From an uncultured Thiotrichales bacterium (lineage in GTDB: Bacteria > Pseudomonadota > Gammaproteobacteria > CAZUMV01): a stretch of 38,038 nt of DNA. The stretch is taken from NCBI GenBank assembly GCA_938041655.1, contig CALISW010000206.1:1-38038 (forward strand), in the 5' to 3' direction. The notes below the pieces were generated by a model. It was not told the origin of the DNA, did not search any database, and was given only the letters and a program-made list of their open reading frames with translations. The position numbers were made by a program, and so were the translations under genes. Within the stretch, counting starts at the first letter, position 1, and each line of letters starts with the position of its first letter. Positions 26,123 through 34,586 of this stretch are shown here, one piece after another.

Positions 26123-28114
26123 TTACAGCTGGCTGGTAACTGCCTCAACCACAGCTTCAGTGGTAATACCAAAATGTTTAAATAAATCGCCAGCTGGCGC
26201 TGACTCACCAAATGTATCCAGACCGACAACACTACCGGAAAGACCCACATACTTCGACCAGTAGTCTGTGACACCGGCCTCAACTGCGACTCTTGTGAGC
26301 ACATCAGCGGGTAATACAGATTGCTTATAAGCAGCATCCTGCTGATCAAATGCCGTGGTTGATGGCATCGAGACGACTCGAATGTTCTTACCGCTTGCAC
26401 TTAATTGCTCAGCCGCCTCGGTAGCTAAAGACACTTCCGACCCGGTGGCGATAATAATAGCATCCGGCGTTCCTTCGCAGTCTCTTAATATGTATCCGCC
26501 GCGCTCAATATCTTTAAGCTGTTGCTTGCTACGCTCCTGATGCACCAGATTTTGTCTCGAGAAGATCAATGAAGATGGCCCGCTTTCATTCAACACCGCC
26601 ATCTTCCACGCAACGGCCGACTCCACTGCATCACAGGGTCGCCAGACTGCCATATTTGGCATTAATCGCAAGGTCGCCGTTTGCTCTACCGGTTGATGGG
26701 TAGGTCCGTCTTCACCCAGACCAATCGAGTCATGGGTATACACCTGGATGCTACGAATTTTCATCAAGGCCGCCATGCGCAATGCATTTCTGGCGTACTC
26801 GGAAAACATCAAAAAGGTCGCGCCGTAAGGTATAAAACCACCATGCAATGCAATGCCATTATTGATCGCAGTCATGCCGAACTCACGCACACCGTAATAA
26901 ATGTAATTCGCTTTGGCATTGGTCGGTGTCAATGGCACCGAGTCCTCTACGATGGTCATGTTCGAGCCAGCAAGGTCAGCAGAGCCGCCAATGAACGGGG
27001 TCTTGGCAAACAGACCACGCAAGGCATTTTGCGATGCAATTCTTGAAGGAATAGATTTAGCTTCAGCATCAATCGCAGCAATCATTTGATCAGCGTGTTG
27101 CTCCCAGTCAGCATCCAGATCACCGGCGAGTCGTTGCTGTAATTCTTTTGCCAACTCAGGATGTTCCTCGCCATAACTGGACATCTTGTCTGCCCAGGCT
27201 TGCTCTGCTTTGGCGCCCGCTTCTTTTGCATCCCAGCCAGCATAAATATCATCCGGTATTTCGAATGCTGCATGCGACCAGTTTAATTTTTCGCGGGTTA
27301 ATTTGATTTCATCATCACCGAGTGGTGCGCCGTGACAATCTTCCTTACCTTCTTTGTTCGGCGAACCAAAGCCAATTACGGTTTTACAACATATCAATGT
27401 TGGCTTGGATGATTCCTTTCTTGCTTGATCTATGGCAGCTTTGATTGCTCCGTCATCATGACCATCCACATCGCTTACAACTTGCCAGCCATAGGACTCA
27501 AAACGCGCCGGGGTATTGTCAGTGAACCAACCCTCTACTTCGCCATCAATAGAAATATTATTGTCATCATAAAACACGATCAGCTTACCAAGACCCAGGG
27601 TGCCGGCCAGCGAACAGGCTTCGTGCGAGATACCTTCCATCAAACAACCATCACCGAGAAACACGTAGGTGTAATGATCGATGATATCGTGCCCGTCTTT
27701 ATTGTAAGTAGCCGCCAATACAGTCTCGGCAATCGCCATTCCTACTGCGTTGGAGACGCCTTGTCCCAGTGGACCAGTCGTGGTTTCAATCCCTGGCGCA
27801 TAACCATATTCAGGATGGCCCGGAGTTTTGGAGTGCAGCTGACGAAAATTTTTCAGCTCCTGCATGGGCAAGTCGTACCCAGTGAGATGCAATAAGGAAT
27901 ACGGCAACATCGAACCATGACCATTGGACATCACAAAACGGTCTCGGTTAGCCCATTGCGGATTGACTGGATTGTGTTGTAGGTAATCGTTGTAAAGGAC
28001 TTCGGCGATATCCGCCATGCCCATTGGGGCTCCCGGGTGCCCGGATTTTGCTTGTTGAACGGCGTCCATCGATAGGGCGCGAATGGCGTTTGCTAGTTCT
28101 CTGCGCGCTGGCAT
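26123..28114 (-). CDS. tkt: Transketolase
   Basis: Moves two-carbon units between sugar phosphates using thiamine diphosphate, in the pentose phosphate and Calvin cycles. The 663-residue product has the N-terminal block [20 protein letters not shown], the TPP-binding [18 protein letters not shown]...[10 protein letters not shown] region, HGAPLGDDE, the pyrimidine domain with [11 protein letters not shown], and [15 protein letters not shown]. Length matches TktA (663). The frame can be extended to a TTG at 28129, but ATG 28114 is preferred: that TTG is part of the TTGGAG Shine-Dalgarno sequence, and [11 protein letters not shown] aligns with the E. coli start. First gene of the tkt-gap message, divergent from metK. 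Confidence 0.97.
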   Translation of the reverse strand: MPARRELANAIRALSMDAVQQAKSGHPGAPMGMADIAEVLYNDYLQHNPVNPQWANRDRFVMSNGHGSMLPYSLLHLTGYDLPMQELKNFRQLHSKTPGHPEYGYAPGIETTTGPLGQGVSNAVGMAIAETVLAATYNKDGHDIIDHYTYVFLGDGCLMEGISHEACSLAGTLGLGKLIVFYDDNNISIDGEVEGWFTDNTPARFESYGWQVVSDVDGHDDGAIKAAIDQARKESSKPTLICCKTVIGFGSPNKEGKEDCHGAPLGDDEIKLTREKLNWSHAAFEIPDDIYAGWDAKEAGAKAEQAWADKMSSYGEEHPELAKELQQRLAGDLDADWEQHADQMIAAIDAEAKSIPSRIASQNALRGLFAKTPFIGGSADLAGSNMTIVEDSVPLTPTNAKANYIYYGVREFGMTAINNGIALHGGFIPYGATFLMFSEYARNALRMAALMKIRSIQVYTHDSIGLGEDGPTHQPVEQTATLRLMPNMAVWRPCDAVESAVAWKMAVLNESGPSSLIFSRQNLVHQERSKQQLKDIERGGYILRDCEGTPDAIIIATGSEVSLATEAAEQLSASGKNIRVVSMPSTTAFDQQDAAYKQSVLPADVLTRVAVEAGVTDYWSKYVGLSGSVVGLDTFGESAPAGDLFKHFGITTEAVVEAVTSQL

Positions 28115-28151
28115 AGTGCTTGACTCCAAGGTCCTGAGTGATCGTATTGTT

Positions 28152-28179
28152 ATTGTATTGTGAGACTTGCGATAGCCAA
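28152..28179 (-). promoter_or_regulatory. Candidate tkt promoter
   Basis: On the minus strand TTGGCT (4/6) and TACAAT (5/6) are separated by 16 bases. The predicted start near 28145 leaves a leader of about 30 bases with a GGAG ribosome binding site. The rest of the 215-base tkt-metK gap holds the metK promoter region (TAATAT at 28279-28284 is a possible -10) and a short palindrome AACGC-G-GCGTT near 28187; no gene or SAM riboswitch was recognised there. Confidence 0.5.
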
Positions 28180-28329
28180 CCTCGCCAACGCGGCGTTATT
28201 TTCGCGCATTACTTTGATGCCAGCAAGAAATAAATGAAATTGAGAGCTGCTTGTTGTATTTAAATAGCCTAATTAGGGTAATATTCCACACCGAAACTTA
28301 AGATCACTTTATTTCAGGAATAAACACGT

Positions 28330-29487
28330 ATGAGTAGCAGCCTTTTTACGTCAGAATCAGTCTCTGGTGGCCACCCGGATAAAATTGCCGACCAAATCTC
28401 GGATGCAGTGCTCGATGCCATACTTGAGCAAGATCCAAATGCCAGAGTTGCCTGTGAAACCCTGATCAAAACCGGCGTTGTTATGATCGCCGGCGAAGTG
28501 ACCACCTCTGCATGGGTTGATCTGGAAGAAAAAGTACGAGATACGATTAAAGCGATAGGTTACAACAGTTCGGATGTCGGCTTTGATGGCGAAACCTGCG
28601 CGGTACTCAATGCCATCGGCAAGCAAAGCACGGACATAGCAATGGGCGTAGATCGTCAAAAAGAAGAAGATCAAGGCGCTGGAGATCAAGGCTTGATGTT
28701 TGGCTATGCCAGTAATGAAACTGATGTACTGATGCCAGCCCCCATTACCTACTCTCATCGTCTGGTAAAAAGACAGGCTGATTGTATGCACAACAATACT
28801 CTTTCCTGGTTACGACCAGATGCGAAAAGTCAGGTCACGTTCCGCTATGAAGACGCTAAACCGGCCGGCATTGATGCCGTTGTGCTTTCTACTCAACATG
28901 ACCCGGACGTAAGTCAGGCGGATTTACGCGAAGGCGTTATGGAACACATCATAAAACCGATACTACCTGAGCAATGGCTGGACAAGAATACCGCGATACA
29001 TATAAACCCTACTGGTCAATTTATCATTGGTGGGCCAGTGGGTGACTGTGGACTGACTGGCCGAAAAATTATTGTTGATACTTATGGTGGTATGGCGCGC
29101 CATGGTGGTGGTGCATTCTCCGGTAAAGATCCTTCTAAAGTAGATCGCTCGGCCGCTTATGCCTGCCGATATGTTGCCAAGAATCTGGTTGCTGCCGGAC
29201 TGGCTGAGCGTTGCGAAATTCAGGTTTCGTATGCTATTGGTGTTGCAGAACCCACATCGATTTCAGTCGAAACTTTCGGCACTGGTAAAATAGACGATGA
29301 AAAAATTGTTGCTCTGGTGCGTGAGCACTTTGATTTACGCCCGTATGGCTTGGTGAAGATGCTGGACTTGATTCGCCCGATTTATCAACAAACGGCAGCT
29401 TATGGTCACTTTGGCCGCGATGATATAGACCTGCCATGGGAAAAAGTTGACCGGGTTAACATCTTAAAGGACGCTGCAGGGCTTTAA
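28330..29487 (+). CDS. metK: S-adenosylmethionine synthetase
   Basis: Makes S-adenosylmethionine from methionine and ATP. The 385-residue product shows the N-terminal [18 protein letters not shown] with the ATP-binding His15 and Asp17, the [12 protein letters not shown] hexapeptide region, the [25 protein letters not shown] phosphate-binding P-loop-like segment, and the [27 protein letters not shown] end. Length matches MetK (384). An AGGA lies about ten bases before the ATG. Followed by ahcY behind a SAH riboswitch, then metF: the methyl cycle in one direction. Confidence 0.98.
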   Translation: MSSSLFTSESVSGGHPDKIADQISDAVLDAILEQDPNARVACETLIKTGVVMIAGEVTTSAWVDLEEKVRDTIKAIGYNSSDVGFDGETCAVLNAIGKQSTDIAMGVDRQKEEDQGAGDQGLMFGYASNETDVLMPAPITYSHRLVKRQADCMHNNTLSWLRPDAKSQVTFRYEDAKPAGIDAVVLSTQHDPDVSQADLREGVMEHIIKPILPEQWLDKNTAIHINPTGQFIIGGPVGDCGLTGRKIIVDTYGGMARHGGGAFSGKDPSKVDRSAAYACRYVAKNLVAAGLAERCEIQVSYAIGVAEPTSISVETFGTGKIDDEKIVALVREHFDLRPYGLVKMLDLIRPIYQQTAAYGHFGRDDIDLPWEKVDRVNILKDAAGL

Positions 29488-29501
29488 TTTATCTTGTAGT
29501 T

Positions 29502-29510
29502 TGCTAAAAT
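29502..29510 (+). promoter_or_regulatory. Candidate extended -10 promoter of ahcY
   Basis: TGC plus TAAAAT (5/6) forms an extended -10 element 15 bases after the metK stop. Its predicted start (about 29517) lies just ahead of the first base of the SAH aptamer at 29522, the position expected if the riboswitch controls a separate ahcY message. The -35 region is weak (TTTAAT at spacing 16). Confidence 0.5.
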
Positions 29511-29521
29511 AATCAGCAGAT

Positions 29522-29590
29522 TGTTAAGGAGCACTGCATCGGGTTCCCGTCAGGCTTAACGATCTTCTTCATTTACAACGGTGCTCGCTC
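29522..29590 (+). promoter_or_regulatory. SAH riboswitch controlling ahcY
   Basis: The leader of ahcY has the conserved parts of the S-adenosylhomocysteine riboswitch in order: AAGGAGCACTGC (compare GAGGAGCGCTGC), a short CGGG-TT-CCCG hairpin (29540-29549), the TCAGGCTTAAC segment (compare CCAGGCTCG), and CAACGGTGCTCGCT. Pairings are visible: GTTAAG (29523-29528) with CTTAAC (29555-29560), and GAGCAC (29529-29534) with GTGCTC (29581-29586), which gives the expected pseudoknot. The last strand ends 17 bases before the ahcY ATG, close to its GGAG ribosome binding site. This class normally turns on SAH hydrolase when SAH builds up. Confidence 0.9.
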
Positions 29591-29603
29591 ATGGAGAAAT
29601 ACT

Positions 29604-31019
29604 ATGAACGCAGTGCTTAACCCTGCCGATGACTTTATTGTTGCGGACCTCTCGCTTGCCGATTGGGGCCGTAAAGAACTATCTATTGCCGAAACCGAAA
29701 TGCCGGGCCTGATGGCCTTGCGCGAAAAGTTTGGCAAAAGCAAACCACTCAAGGGTGCCAAAATTGCCGGCTCCTTGCACATGACCATTCAGACTGGCGT
29801 GTTGATTGAAACACTCACCGCTTTGGGTGCAGAAGTCCGCTGGGCATCGTGCAACATTTTCTCAACCCAGGACCATGCCGCAGCTGCCATTGCAGCAACT
29901 GGTGTGCCTGTATTCGCCACCAAAGGTGAAACTCTGGAAGAGTACTGGCAGTACACCCATAAAATCATGGAATGGTCAGACGGCAGTTCTCCCAACATGA
30001 TTCTGGATGATGGTGGTGATGCCACCATGCTTCTCATTCTTGGCAGTAAGGCTGAGCAAGACATCAGTGTGCTCGATAAACCAGGTAGTGAAGAGGAAAT
30101 TGCATTATTTGCTTCGATTAAAGCGCACTTAGCCAAGCAATCAGATTATTACTCTACCAAGCTGGAAAAAATCAAAGGTGTTACCGAAGAAACCACCACC
30201 GGTGTGCATCGTCTTTATCAAATGATGGAGCGGGGCGAACTGCCCTTCCCGGCAATCAACGTCAACGACTCAGTCACCAAATCAAAATTTGATAATTTGT
30301 ATGGCTGTCGTGAATCCCTAGTTGATGGCATCAAACGAGCCACCGATGTCATGATCGCCGGAAAAATTGCGGTGGTCCTTGGTTATGGTGATGTCGGTAA
30401 AGGCAGCGCCCAATCACTTAAAGGACTTGGTGCCACCATCTGGATTACCGAGATTGATCCGATTTGTGCGCTACAAGCGGCAATGGAAGGCTTCAGAGTA
30501 GTCACCATGGACGAAGCCTGTTCACAGGGTGATATTTTCGTCACGGCTACCGGCAACTTCAGCGTTATTAATCATGATCATTTATTGAAGATGAAAGATC
30601 AGGCGATTGTTTGCAACATCGGTCACTTTGATAATGAAATTGATTGTGCCAGCCTGGAGCAATACGAGTGGGAAAATATCAAACCACAGGTTGATCACAT
30701 TATTATGCCTAGCGGTAATCGCATTATTTTGCTGGCACAAGGTCGGCTGGTTAATCTGGGTTGTGCTACCGGGCACCCAAGCTTCGTTATGTCGGCATCC
30801 TTCACCAACCAGACGCTGGCTCAAATCGAGATCTGGAATGATAACGACGGCAAGTACAAAAACGAAGTCTACGTCTTACCCAAGCATCTGGATGAAGAGG
30901 TAGCACGATTACACCTTGATAAAATAGGTGCCAACCTGACGGTCATGACCGATGAGCAAGCCAGCTACATCGACATACCAAAAGACGGCCCTTACAAACC
31001 AGAACACTATCGTTACTAG
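29604..31019 (+). CDS. ahcY: S-adenosylhomocysteine hydrolase
   Basis: Splits S-adenosylhomocysteine to homocysteine and adenosine with bound NAD+, relieving product inhibition of methyltransferases. The 471-residue product has the substrate domain ([30 protein letters not shown]), the roughly 40-residue insert common in proteobacterial enzymes (region ~150-190), the [19 protein letters not shown] active-site block, the Rossmann motif [14 protein letters not shown] and the C-terminal dimer arm ending YKPEHYRY that reaches the neighbouring NAD site. GGAG precedes the ATG by seven bases. Under a SAH riboswitch and followed by metF after eight bases. Confidence 0.98.
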   Translation: MNAVLNPADDFIVADLSLADWGRKELSIAETEMPGLMALREKFGKSKPLKGAKIAGSLHMTIQTGVLIETLTALGAEVRWASCNIFSTQDHAAAAIAATGVPVFATKGETLEEYWQYTHKIMEWSDGSSPNMILDDGGDATMLLILGSKAEQDISVLDKPGSEEEIALFASIKAHLAKQSDYYSTKLEKIKGVTEETTTGVHRLYQMMERGELPFPAINVNDSVTKSKFDNLYGCRESLVDGIKRATDVMIAGKIAVVLGYGDVGKGSAQSLKGLGATIWITEIDPICALQAAMEGFRVVTMDEACSQGDIFVTATGNFSVINHDHLLKMKDQAIVCNIGHFDNEIDCASLEQYEWENIKPQVDHIIMPSGNRIILLAQGRLVNLGCATGHPSFVMSASFTNQTLAQIEIWNDNDGKYKNEVYVLPKHLDEEVARLHLDKIGANLTVMTDEQASYIDIPKDGPYKPEHYRY

Positions 31020-31027
31020 GGATTCTT

Positions 31028-31867
31028 GTGGCAGGAAATAAAAACCTCAGCTTCGAGTTTTTCCCTCCTCGTAATGATGAAGCACTCGACGAGTTGGCCA
31101 AGACTGCAAAGGATCTTGGTCAACTCAACCCCGAGTTCTTTTCGGTTACTTTTGGTGCCGGTGGATCTTCACAAAACAAAACGCTGGAAACGGTGTTAAA
31201 GACCAGATCAGCGACGAATTTAAACGTCGCTCCACATCTTACCTGTGTAGGATCCAACAAAGAAAATATCAAAGCTCTGCTGGATGAATACCAAAGCCAT
31301 GGCATTGATCACCTGGTGTGTTTACGCGGTGATATACCGTCCGGGCTAATGCATCCTGGCGAGTTCATGCACGCCTCTGATCTGGTGAGTTTTATTCGTG
31401 AACACAGTGGTGAGCATTTCACCATTGACGTGGCGAGTTACCCTGAGCCACACCCGGAATCTTCCAGCCCGGATGAGGATATCAAGCACTTCATTAACAA
31501 AGCCAAAGCCGGTGCCAACAGCTCAATTACTCAATACTTTTATAATGTTGATGCTTATCTGTATTTTGTTGACAAGGTCAGAGCAGAGGGGCTGGATATT
31601 CCGATCGTGCCTGGCATCATGCCGATCACCAACTACAAAGGCTTGCTTCGTTTTTCTAACGCATGCGGTGCTGAAATCCCGCGCTGGATTCAACTCCGCC
31701 TGGAAGCCTATCAAGACGATAAAGATTCATTGATAGCATTTGGTGAAGATGTGGTGACCAATCTGTGCCAACAACTGATTGACAACGATGTTCCCGGGCT
31801 GCATTTCTACAGTATGAATAAATCAGCTCCTACTCTGAATATCTGCAGCAATCTTGATCTAGCGTAA
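31028..31867 (+). CDS. metF: Methylenetetrahydrofolate reductase
   Basis: Reduces 5,10-methylenetetrahydrofolate to 5-methyltetrahydrofolate with FAD and NADH, supplying the methyl group for methionine synthesis. The 279-residue TIM-barrel protein shows LSFEFFPPRNDEA with the catalytic Glu, FFSVTFGAGGSS, PHLTCVG, HLVCLRGDIP, FTIDVASYPEPHPES and QYFYNVDAYLYFVDKV, all usual in MetF. The start is GTG with an AGGGA ribosome binding site seven bases upstream. It is tightly spaced with ahcY (eight bases) and rsmE (six bases) and is probably in the riboswitch-controlled transcript. No methionine synthase gene is in the window. Confidence 0.97.
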   Translation: MAGNKNLSFEFFPPRNDEALDELAKTAKDLGQLNPEFFSVTFGAGGSSQNKTLETVLKTRSATNLNVAPHLTCVGSNKENIKALLDEYQSHGIDHLVCLRGDIPSGLMHPGEFMHASDLVSFIREHSGEHFTIDVASYPEPHPESSSPDEDIKHFINKAKAGANSSITQYFYNVDAYLYFVDKVRAEGLDIPIVPGIMPITNYKGLLRFSNACGAEIPRWIQLRLEAYQDDKDSLIAFGEDVVTNLCQQLIDNDVPGLHFYSMNKSAPTLNICSNLDLA

Positions 31868-31873
31868 AACCCA

Positions 31874-32620
31874 ATGCGCAGTCAACGCAACATACGCGCC
31901 TATCTGCCCATCTCTTTTGAAAATGGTGCAACGATTGAGCTGGACAAACGCAACATTCATCATTTCCATACCGTACTTCGACTCAGACATAACGATCAGG
32001 TCACACTCTTTAATGGCGAAGAACAGCTTGAAGCCAAAGCAAGCATCACCTCATTGAATAAAAAAAGCGGCTCGCTACTCATTGAAGACATAATGCCTGC
32101 CAAGACGGAAAGCTCGTTAAATACCTGCTTATGGCAAGCCGTGAGTCGCTCGGATCGTATGGATTTTGCGATTCAAAAGTCTGTTGAACTTGGCGTTACC
32201 AGCATACAACCGGTTACCACAGAGCGCTCACCGTTACGTCTGAAAGATAAAAAATTGGAAAAAAAGATGCAACACTGGCACGGAATTATTATCAGTGCCT
32301 GTGAACAATCCGGTCGAACCGCATTACCATCGCTACACGCGCCAGTACTAATTGACGAACTTTTGAGCAAACGCGATTCGACAAACGCAGGAATACTACT
32401 GGACCCAGAAGCACACCGTAGTCTGCGAGAAATTGACTCGATTAATCATCCTGTAGATATTTTAATTGGTCCAGAGGGTGGACTTACAAACAATGAAATT
32501 GACACTGCAAAAAAGGCAGGATTTACTGACTATCAGCTTGGCCCGAGAATCTTGCGCACCGAGACTGCCGCCATTAGCGTATTAAGCTACTTACAAAATA
32601 TCTTTGGAGATGCGGCTTAA
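31874..32620 (+). CDS. rsmE: 16S rRNA (uracil1498-N3)-methyltransferase
   Basis: Methylates U1498 of 16S rRNA in the decoding region, using SAM. The 248-residue protein has an N-terminal PUA-like barrel (NIHHFHTVLRLRHNDQVTLFNG) and the C-terminal SPOUT knot with ILIGPEGGLTNNEI and LGPRILRTETAAI, the trefoil signature of RsmE. It is the last gene of the metK-ahcY-metF set, a sensible place for a SAM user. No ribosome binding site is obvious before the ATG. The stop is five bases from the stop of the convergent slyD. Confidence 0.96.
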   Translation: MRSQRNIRAYLPISFENGATIELDKRNIHHFHTVLRLRHNDQVTLFNGEEQLEAKASITSLNKKSGSLLIEDIMPAKTESSLNTCLWQAVSRSDRMDFAIQKSVELGVTSIQPVTTERSPLRLKDKKLEKKMQHWHGIIISACEQSGRTALPSLHAPVLIDELLSKRDSTNAGILLDPEAHRSLREIDSINHPVDILIGPEGGLTNNEIDTAKKAGFTDYQLGPRILRTETAAISVLSYLQNIFGDAA

Positions 32621-32625
32621 CGAAC

Positions 32626-33105
32626 TTAGTGGTGATGGCCACCAGGACCATGTACGTGCTTGTGTTGCAACTCTTCTTCCGAGGCATCTCTGACCTCAAG
32701 TACTTCAACATCAAACACCAACGTTTTTCCTGCCATTGGATGGTTACCGTCGATGGTAACTTCATCATCATCTGCGCTGACCACAGTTACAACCTGCACA
32801 CCCTGACTGGTTTGTGCCTGAAACTGAATGCCCGGCGCGACATCCATGCCCTCAAATAAACTGCGATCAACAACCTGCACCATATCGGCACTATGCTCGC
32901 CGTAAGCTTCCGCCGGCTCAACCGTAACCTCGAGCTTGTCCCCAACAGCTTTACCTGCCAGCTCTTTTTCCAGACCCACGATGATATTGCCATGCCCATG
33001 CAAATAGGCGAGAGGATCGGCATCAACTGAAGATTCCAGTACCGCACCCTCGGTATCCTTCAAGGTGTAGTTGAGTAGTACTGCTTTATCGTTAGCAATT
33101 TGCAT
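32626..33105 (-). CDS. slyD: SlyD-type FKBP peptidyl-prolyl isomerase
   Basis: Folding helper that catalyses prolyl isomerisation and binds nickel. The 159-residue product has the FKBP core (MQIANDKAVLLNYTLKDTEG, PLAYLHGHGNIIVGLE), the chaperone IF insert (roughly 65-125, with EAYGEHSADMVQ) and VTIDGNHPMAGKTLVFDVEVLEVRDASEEEL, then a short His-rich tail (HKHVHGPGGHHH), much shorter than that of E. coli SlyD. ATG 33105 is chosen over 33117 because TGGGA lies seven bases upstream and the N terminus then matches the family. Confidence 0.95.
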   Translation of the reverse strand: MQIANDKAVLLNYTLKDTEGAVLESSVDADPLAYLHGHGNIIVGLEKELAGKAVGDKLEVTVEPAEAYGEHSADMVQVVDRSLFEGMDVAPGIQFQAQTSQGVQVVTVVSADDDEVTIDGNHPMAGKTLVFDVEVLEVRDASEEELQHKHVHGPGGHHH

Positions 33106-33129
33106 AGTGAATCCCATTTATTTGAGTCA

Positions 33130-33157
33130 AGTGTACAGCAGAGCATCATTATTTCAA
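33130..33157 (-). promoter_or_regulatory. Candidate slyD promoter
   Basis: On the minus strand TTGAAA (5/6) and TACACT (4/6) are separated by 16 bases. The predicted start near 33123 gives a leader of about 18 bases with the TGGGA ribosome binding site. Confidence 0.45.
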
Positions 33158-33183
33158 TTAAACTGAAACATGAGTTTAAGGTT

Positions 33184-33210
33184 TGTTAAAATGGATCTGT
33201 TAACGATCCA
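33184..33210 (+). promoter_or_regulatory. Candidate ppk2 promoter with overlapping inverted repeat
   Basis: TGT plus TAAAAT (33184-33192) forms an extended -10 element. Directly on the predicted transcription start lies the inverted repeat TGGATC-TGTTAAC-GATCCA (33192-33210). A repressor bound there would block the promoter; alternatively it forms a hairpin at the 5' end of the message. No regulator gene is adjacent. Confidence 0.4.
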
Positions 33211-33253
33211 GTAATCATTCGACGTTATTCCTTACTAGAGACGAGAGTTCACA

Positions 33254-34111
33254 ATGTTCAAAGCAAGCAAACACCCTTTCCTGGTTCCTAATGATGGTAG
33301 TTTTAACCTATCCGACAGCCCCACCAACATTGGTGAAGAACGTGACAAGAAAAACCTCAAATCCGAACTCAAAAAGACAGTTGCCGACATTGCTGATCTA
33401 CAAGAAGTGTTATATGCCGATGACCGTTATTCCTTACTACTGATTTTTCAGGCCATGGACGCAGCCGGAAAGGACAGCACCATTCGTAGTGTGTTGTCCG
33501 GCGTGAATCCTGCTGGCTGTCAGGTCTATAGTTTCAAGCAACCCAGTAGTGAAGAACTCGATCACGACTTCCTCTGGCGCACCGCACAATCGCTACCCGA
33601 ACGCGGACGCATTGGTGTTTTTAATCGCAGTTACTATGAAGAAGTATTGGTAATTCGCGTGCATCCGGAATATCTGTCTGGGCAAAAACTACCGTGGCAA
33701 CCCGATCTGAAAACTCTCTGGAAACAACGCTACGAGTCCATCGCCGATCACGAAAAACATTTGGCACGCAACGGCACAGTCATTTTGAAGTTCTGGTTAA
33801 ACGTCTCACAGGAAGAACAACACAATCGCTTTCGCAGCCGACTTGAAGTCCCGAAAAAGAACTGGAAATTTTCGGATAGCGATTTATCCGAGAGCAAACT
33901 CTGGGATCAGTATATGAATGCTTATGAGGAAATGCTTAACTCCACCGCAAAAGAATGGGCACCGTGGTATGCGATACCAGCCGATGACAAACCTGCTATG
34001 CGACTAATGGTGGCTGAGATTATTCGCGATACTTTGGCGACACTTGATCTAAACTACCCACAGGCTAAGATTGACATAGAAAAAGCACTCAAAGATATAG
34101 GAAAATCCTAA
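33254..34111 (+). CDS. ppk2: PPK2-family polyphosphate kinase
   Basis: Phosphorylates nucleotides with polyphosphate, or the reverse, in the cytoplasm. The 285-residue product is a single PPK2 domain: Walker A region FQAMDAAGKDSTIR (residues 66-78), the SFKQPSSEELDHDFLWR lid segment, Walker B region RIGVFNRSYYEEVLV (119-133), and VILKFWLNVSQEEQ...RFRSR. This single-domain form with GVNPAGCQVYSFKQP resembles the class that accepts AMP as well as ADP, but substrate class is inferred. GAGAG lies about eight bases before the ATG. It is a monocistronic gene between divergent slyD and convergent pilE. Confidence 0.93.
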   Translation: MFKASKHPFLVPNDGSFNLSDSPTNIGEERDKKNLKSELKKTVADIADLQEVLYADDRYSLLLIFQAMDAAGKDSTIRSVLSGVNPAGCQVYSFKQPSSEELDHDFLWRTAQSLPERGRIGVFNRSYYEEVLVIRVHPEYLSGQKLPWQPDLKTLWKQRYESIADHEKHLARNGTVILKFWLNVSQEEQHNRFRSRLEVPKKNWKFSDSDLSESKLWDQYMNAYEEMLNSTAKEWAPWYAIPADDKPAMRLMVAEIIRDTLATLDLNYPQAKIDIEKALKDIGKS

Positions 34112-34131
34112 CAAACAATTGATTCAACTTT

Positions 34132-34584
34132 TTATTCAGGCCAGTTATCAATCCATGAATTTCCAGTTGCGACAAGACTATGCTGTTTTTTACCATTGGC
34201 AAAAATTCTGAAACGCTTATACTCATCTTCAGCCTGAGTATTAATAGCAGTCGCAACTAAAAGAAACCCTCCATTAGCTGCGTTCTCGTTCATCCATACC
34301 CTGTAGTTATCGTTATCAACTTTAGCGGTTTGTGCAGCACTACCATATTGAGGCAAACCCAAATCAGCAACCAGTTTGGTATAGGTGCGATTTTCAGAAA
34401 AATACTGCTCTTGTAAAGACGCGATATGCGTCAATGCAGTGAATGCTTCCACGCGCTTGGCTTTTCTCACGTGTCCACGATAGCTGGGAACTGCGATTGC
34501 CAAGATTATTCCTAAAATCACAATCGTGACCATTAACTCGATCAAGGTGAAACCAGACTGCTTATTTGTTCTACTTTTTTCCAT
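34132..34584 (-). CDS. pilE: Type IV pilin-like protein, PilE type (minor pilin)
   Basis: The 150-residue precursor has a short basic leader (MEKSRTNKQSG), the prepilin peptidase site G/FTLIEL with the conserved Glu5, and a hydrophobic helix (LMVTIVILGIILAIAVPSY) followed by the KAKRVEAFTALTHIASLQEQYF helix and a small C-terminal globular part typical of PilE-like minor pilins. It follows pilY1, as in the fimT-pilVWXY1E minor pilin operon. Two starts are possible: ATG 34590 overlaps the pilY1 stop, but ATG 34584 has GGAAG at proper spacing (seven bases) and is preferred. No obvious terminator follows; it converges on ppk2. Confidence 0.93.
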   Translation of the reverse strand: MEKSRTNKQSGFTLIELMVTIVILGIILAIAVPSYRGHVRKAKRVEAFTALTHIASLQEQYFSENRTYTKLVADLGLPQYGSAAQTAKVDNDNYRVWMNENAANGGFLLVATAINTQAEDEYKRFRIFANGKKQHSLVATGNSWIDNWPE

Positions 34585-34586
34585 TA

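Noticed and set aside
28115-28129. TTG start for transketolase
   Set aside because: The TTG is part of the TTGGAG ribosome binding site of the ATG at 28114, and the ATG start matches E. coli TktA.
28130-28329. SAM riboswitch upstream of metK
   Set aside because: The region lacks the conserved core and stems of SAM-I, SAM-II and related classes; only promoter-like elements and a short palindrome are seen.
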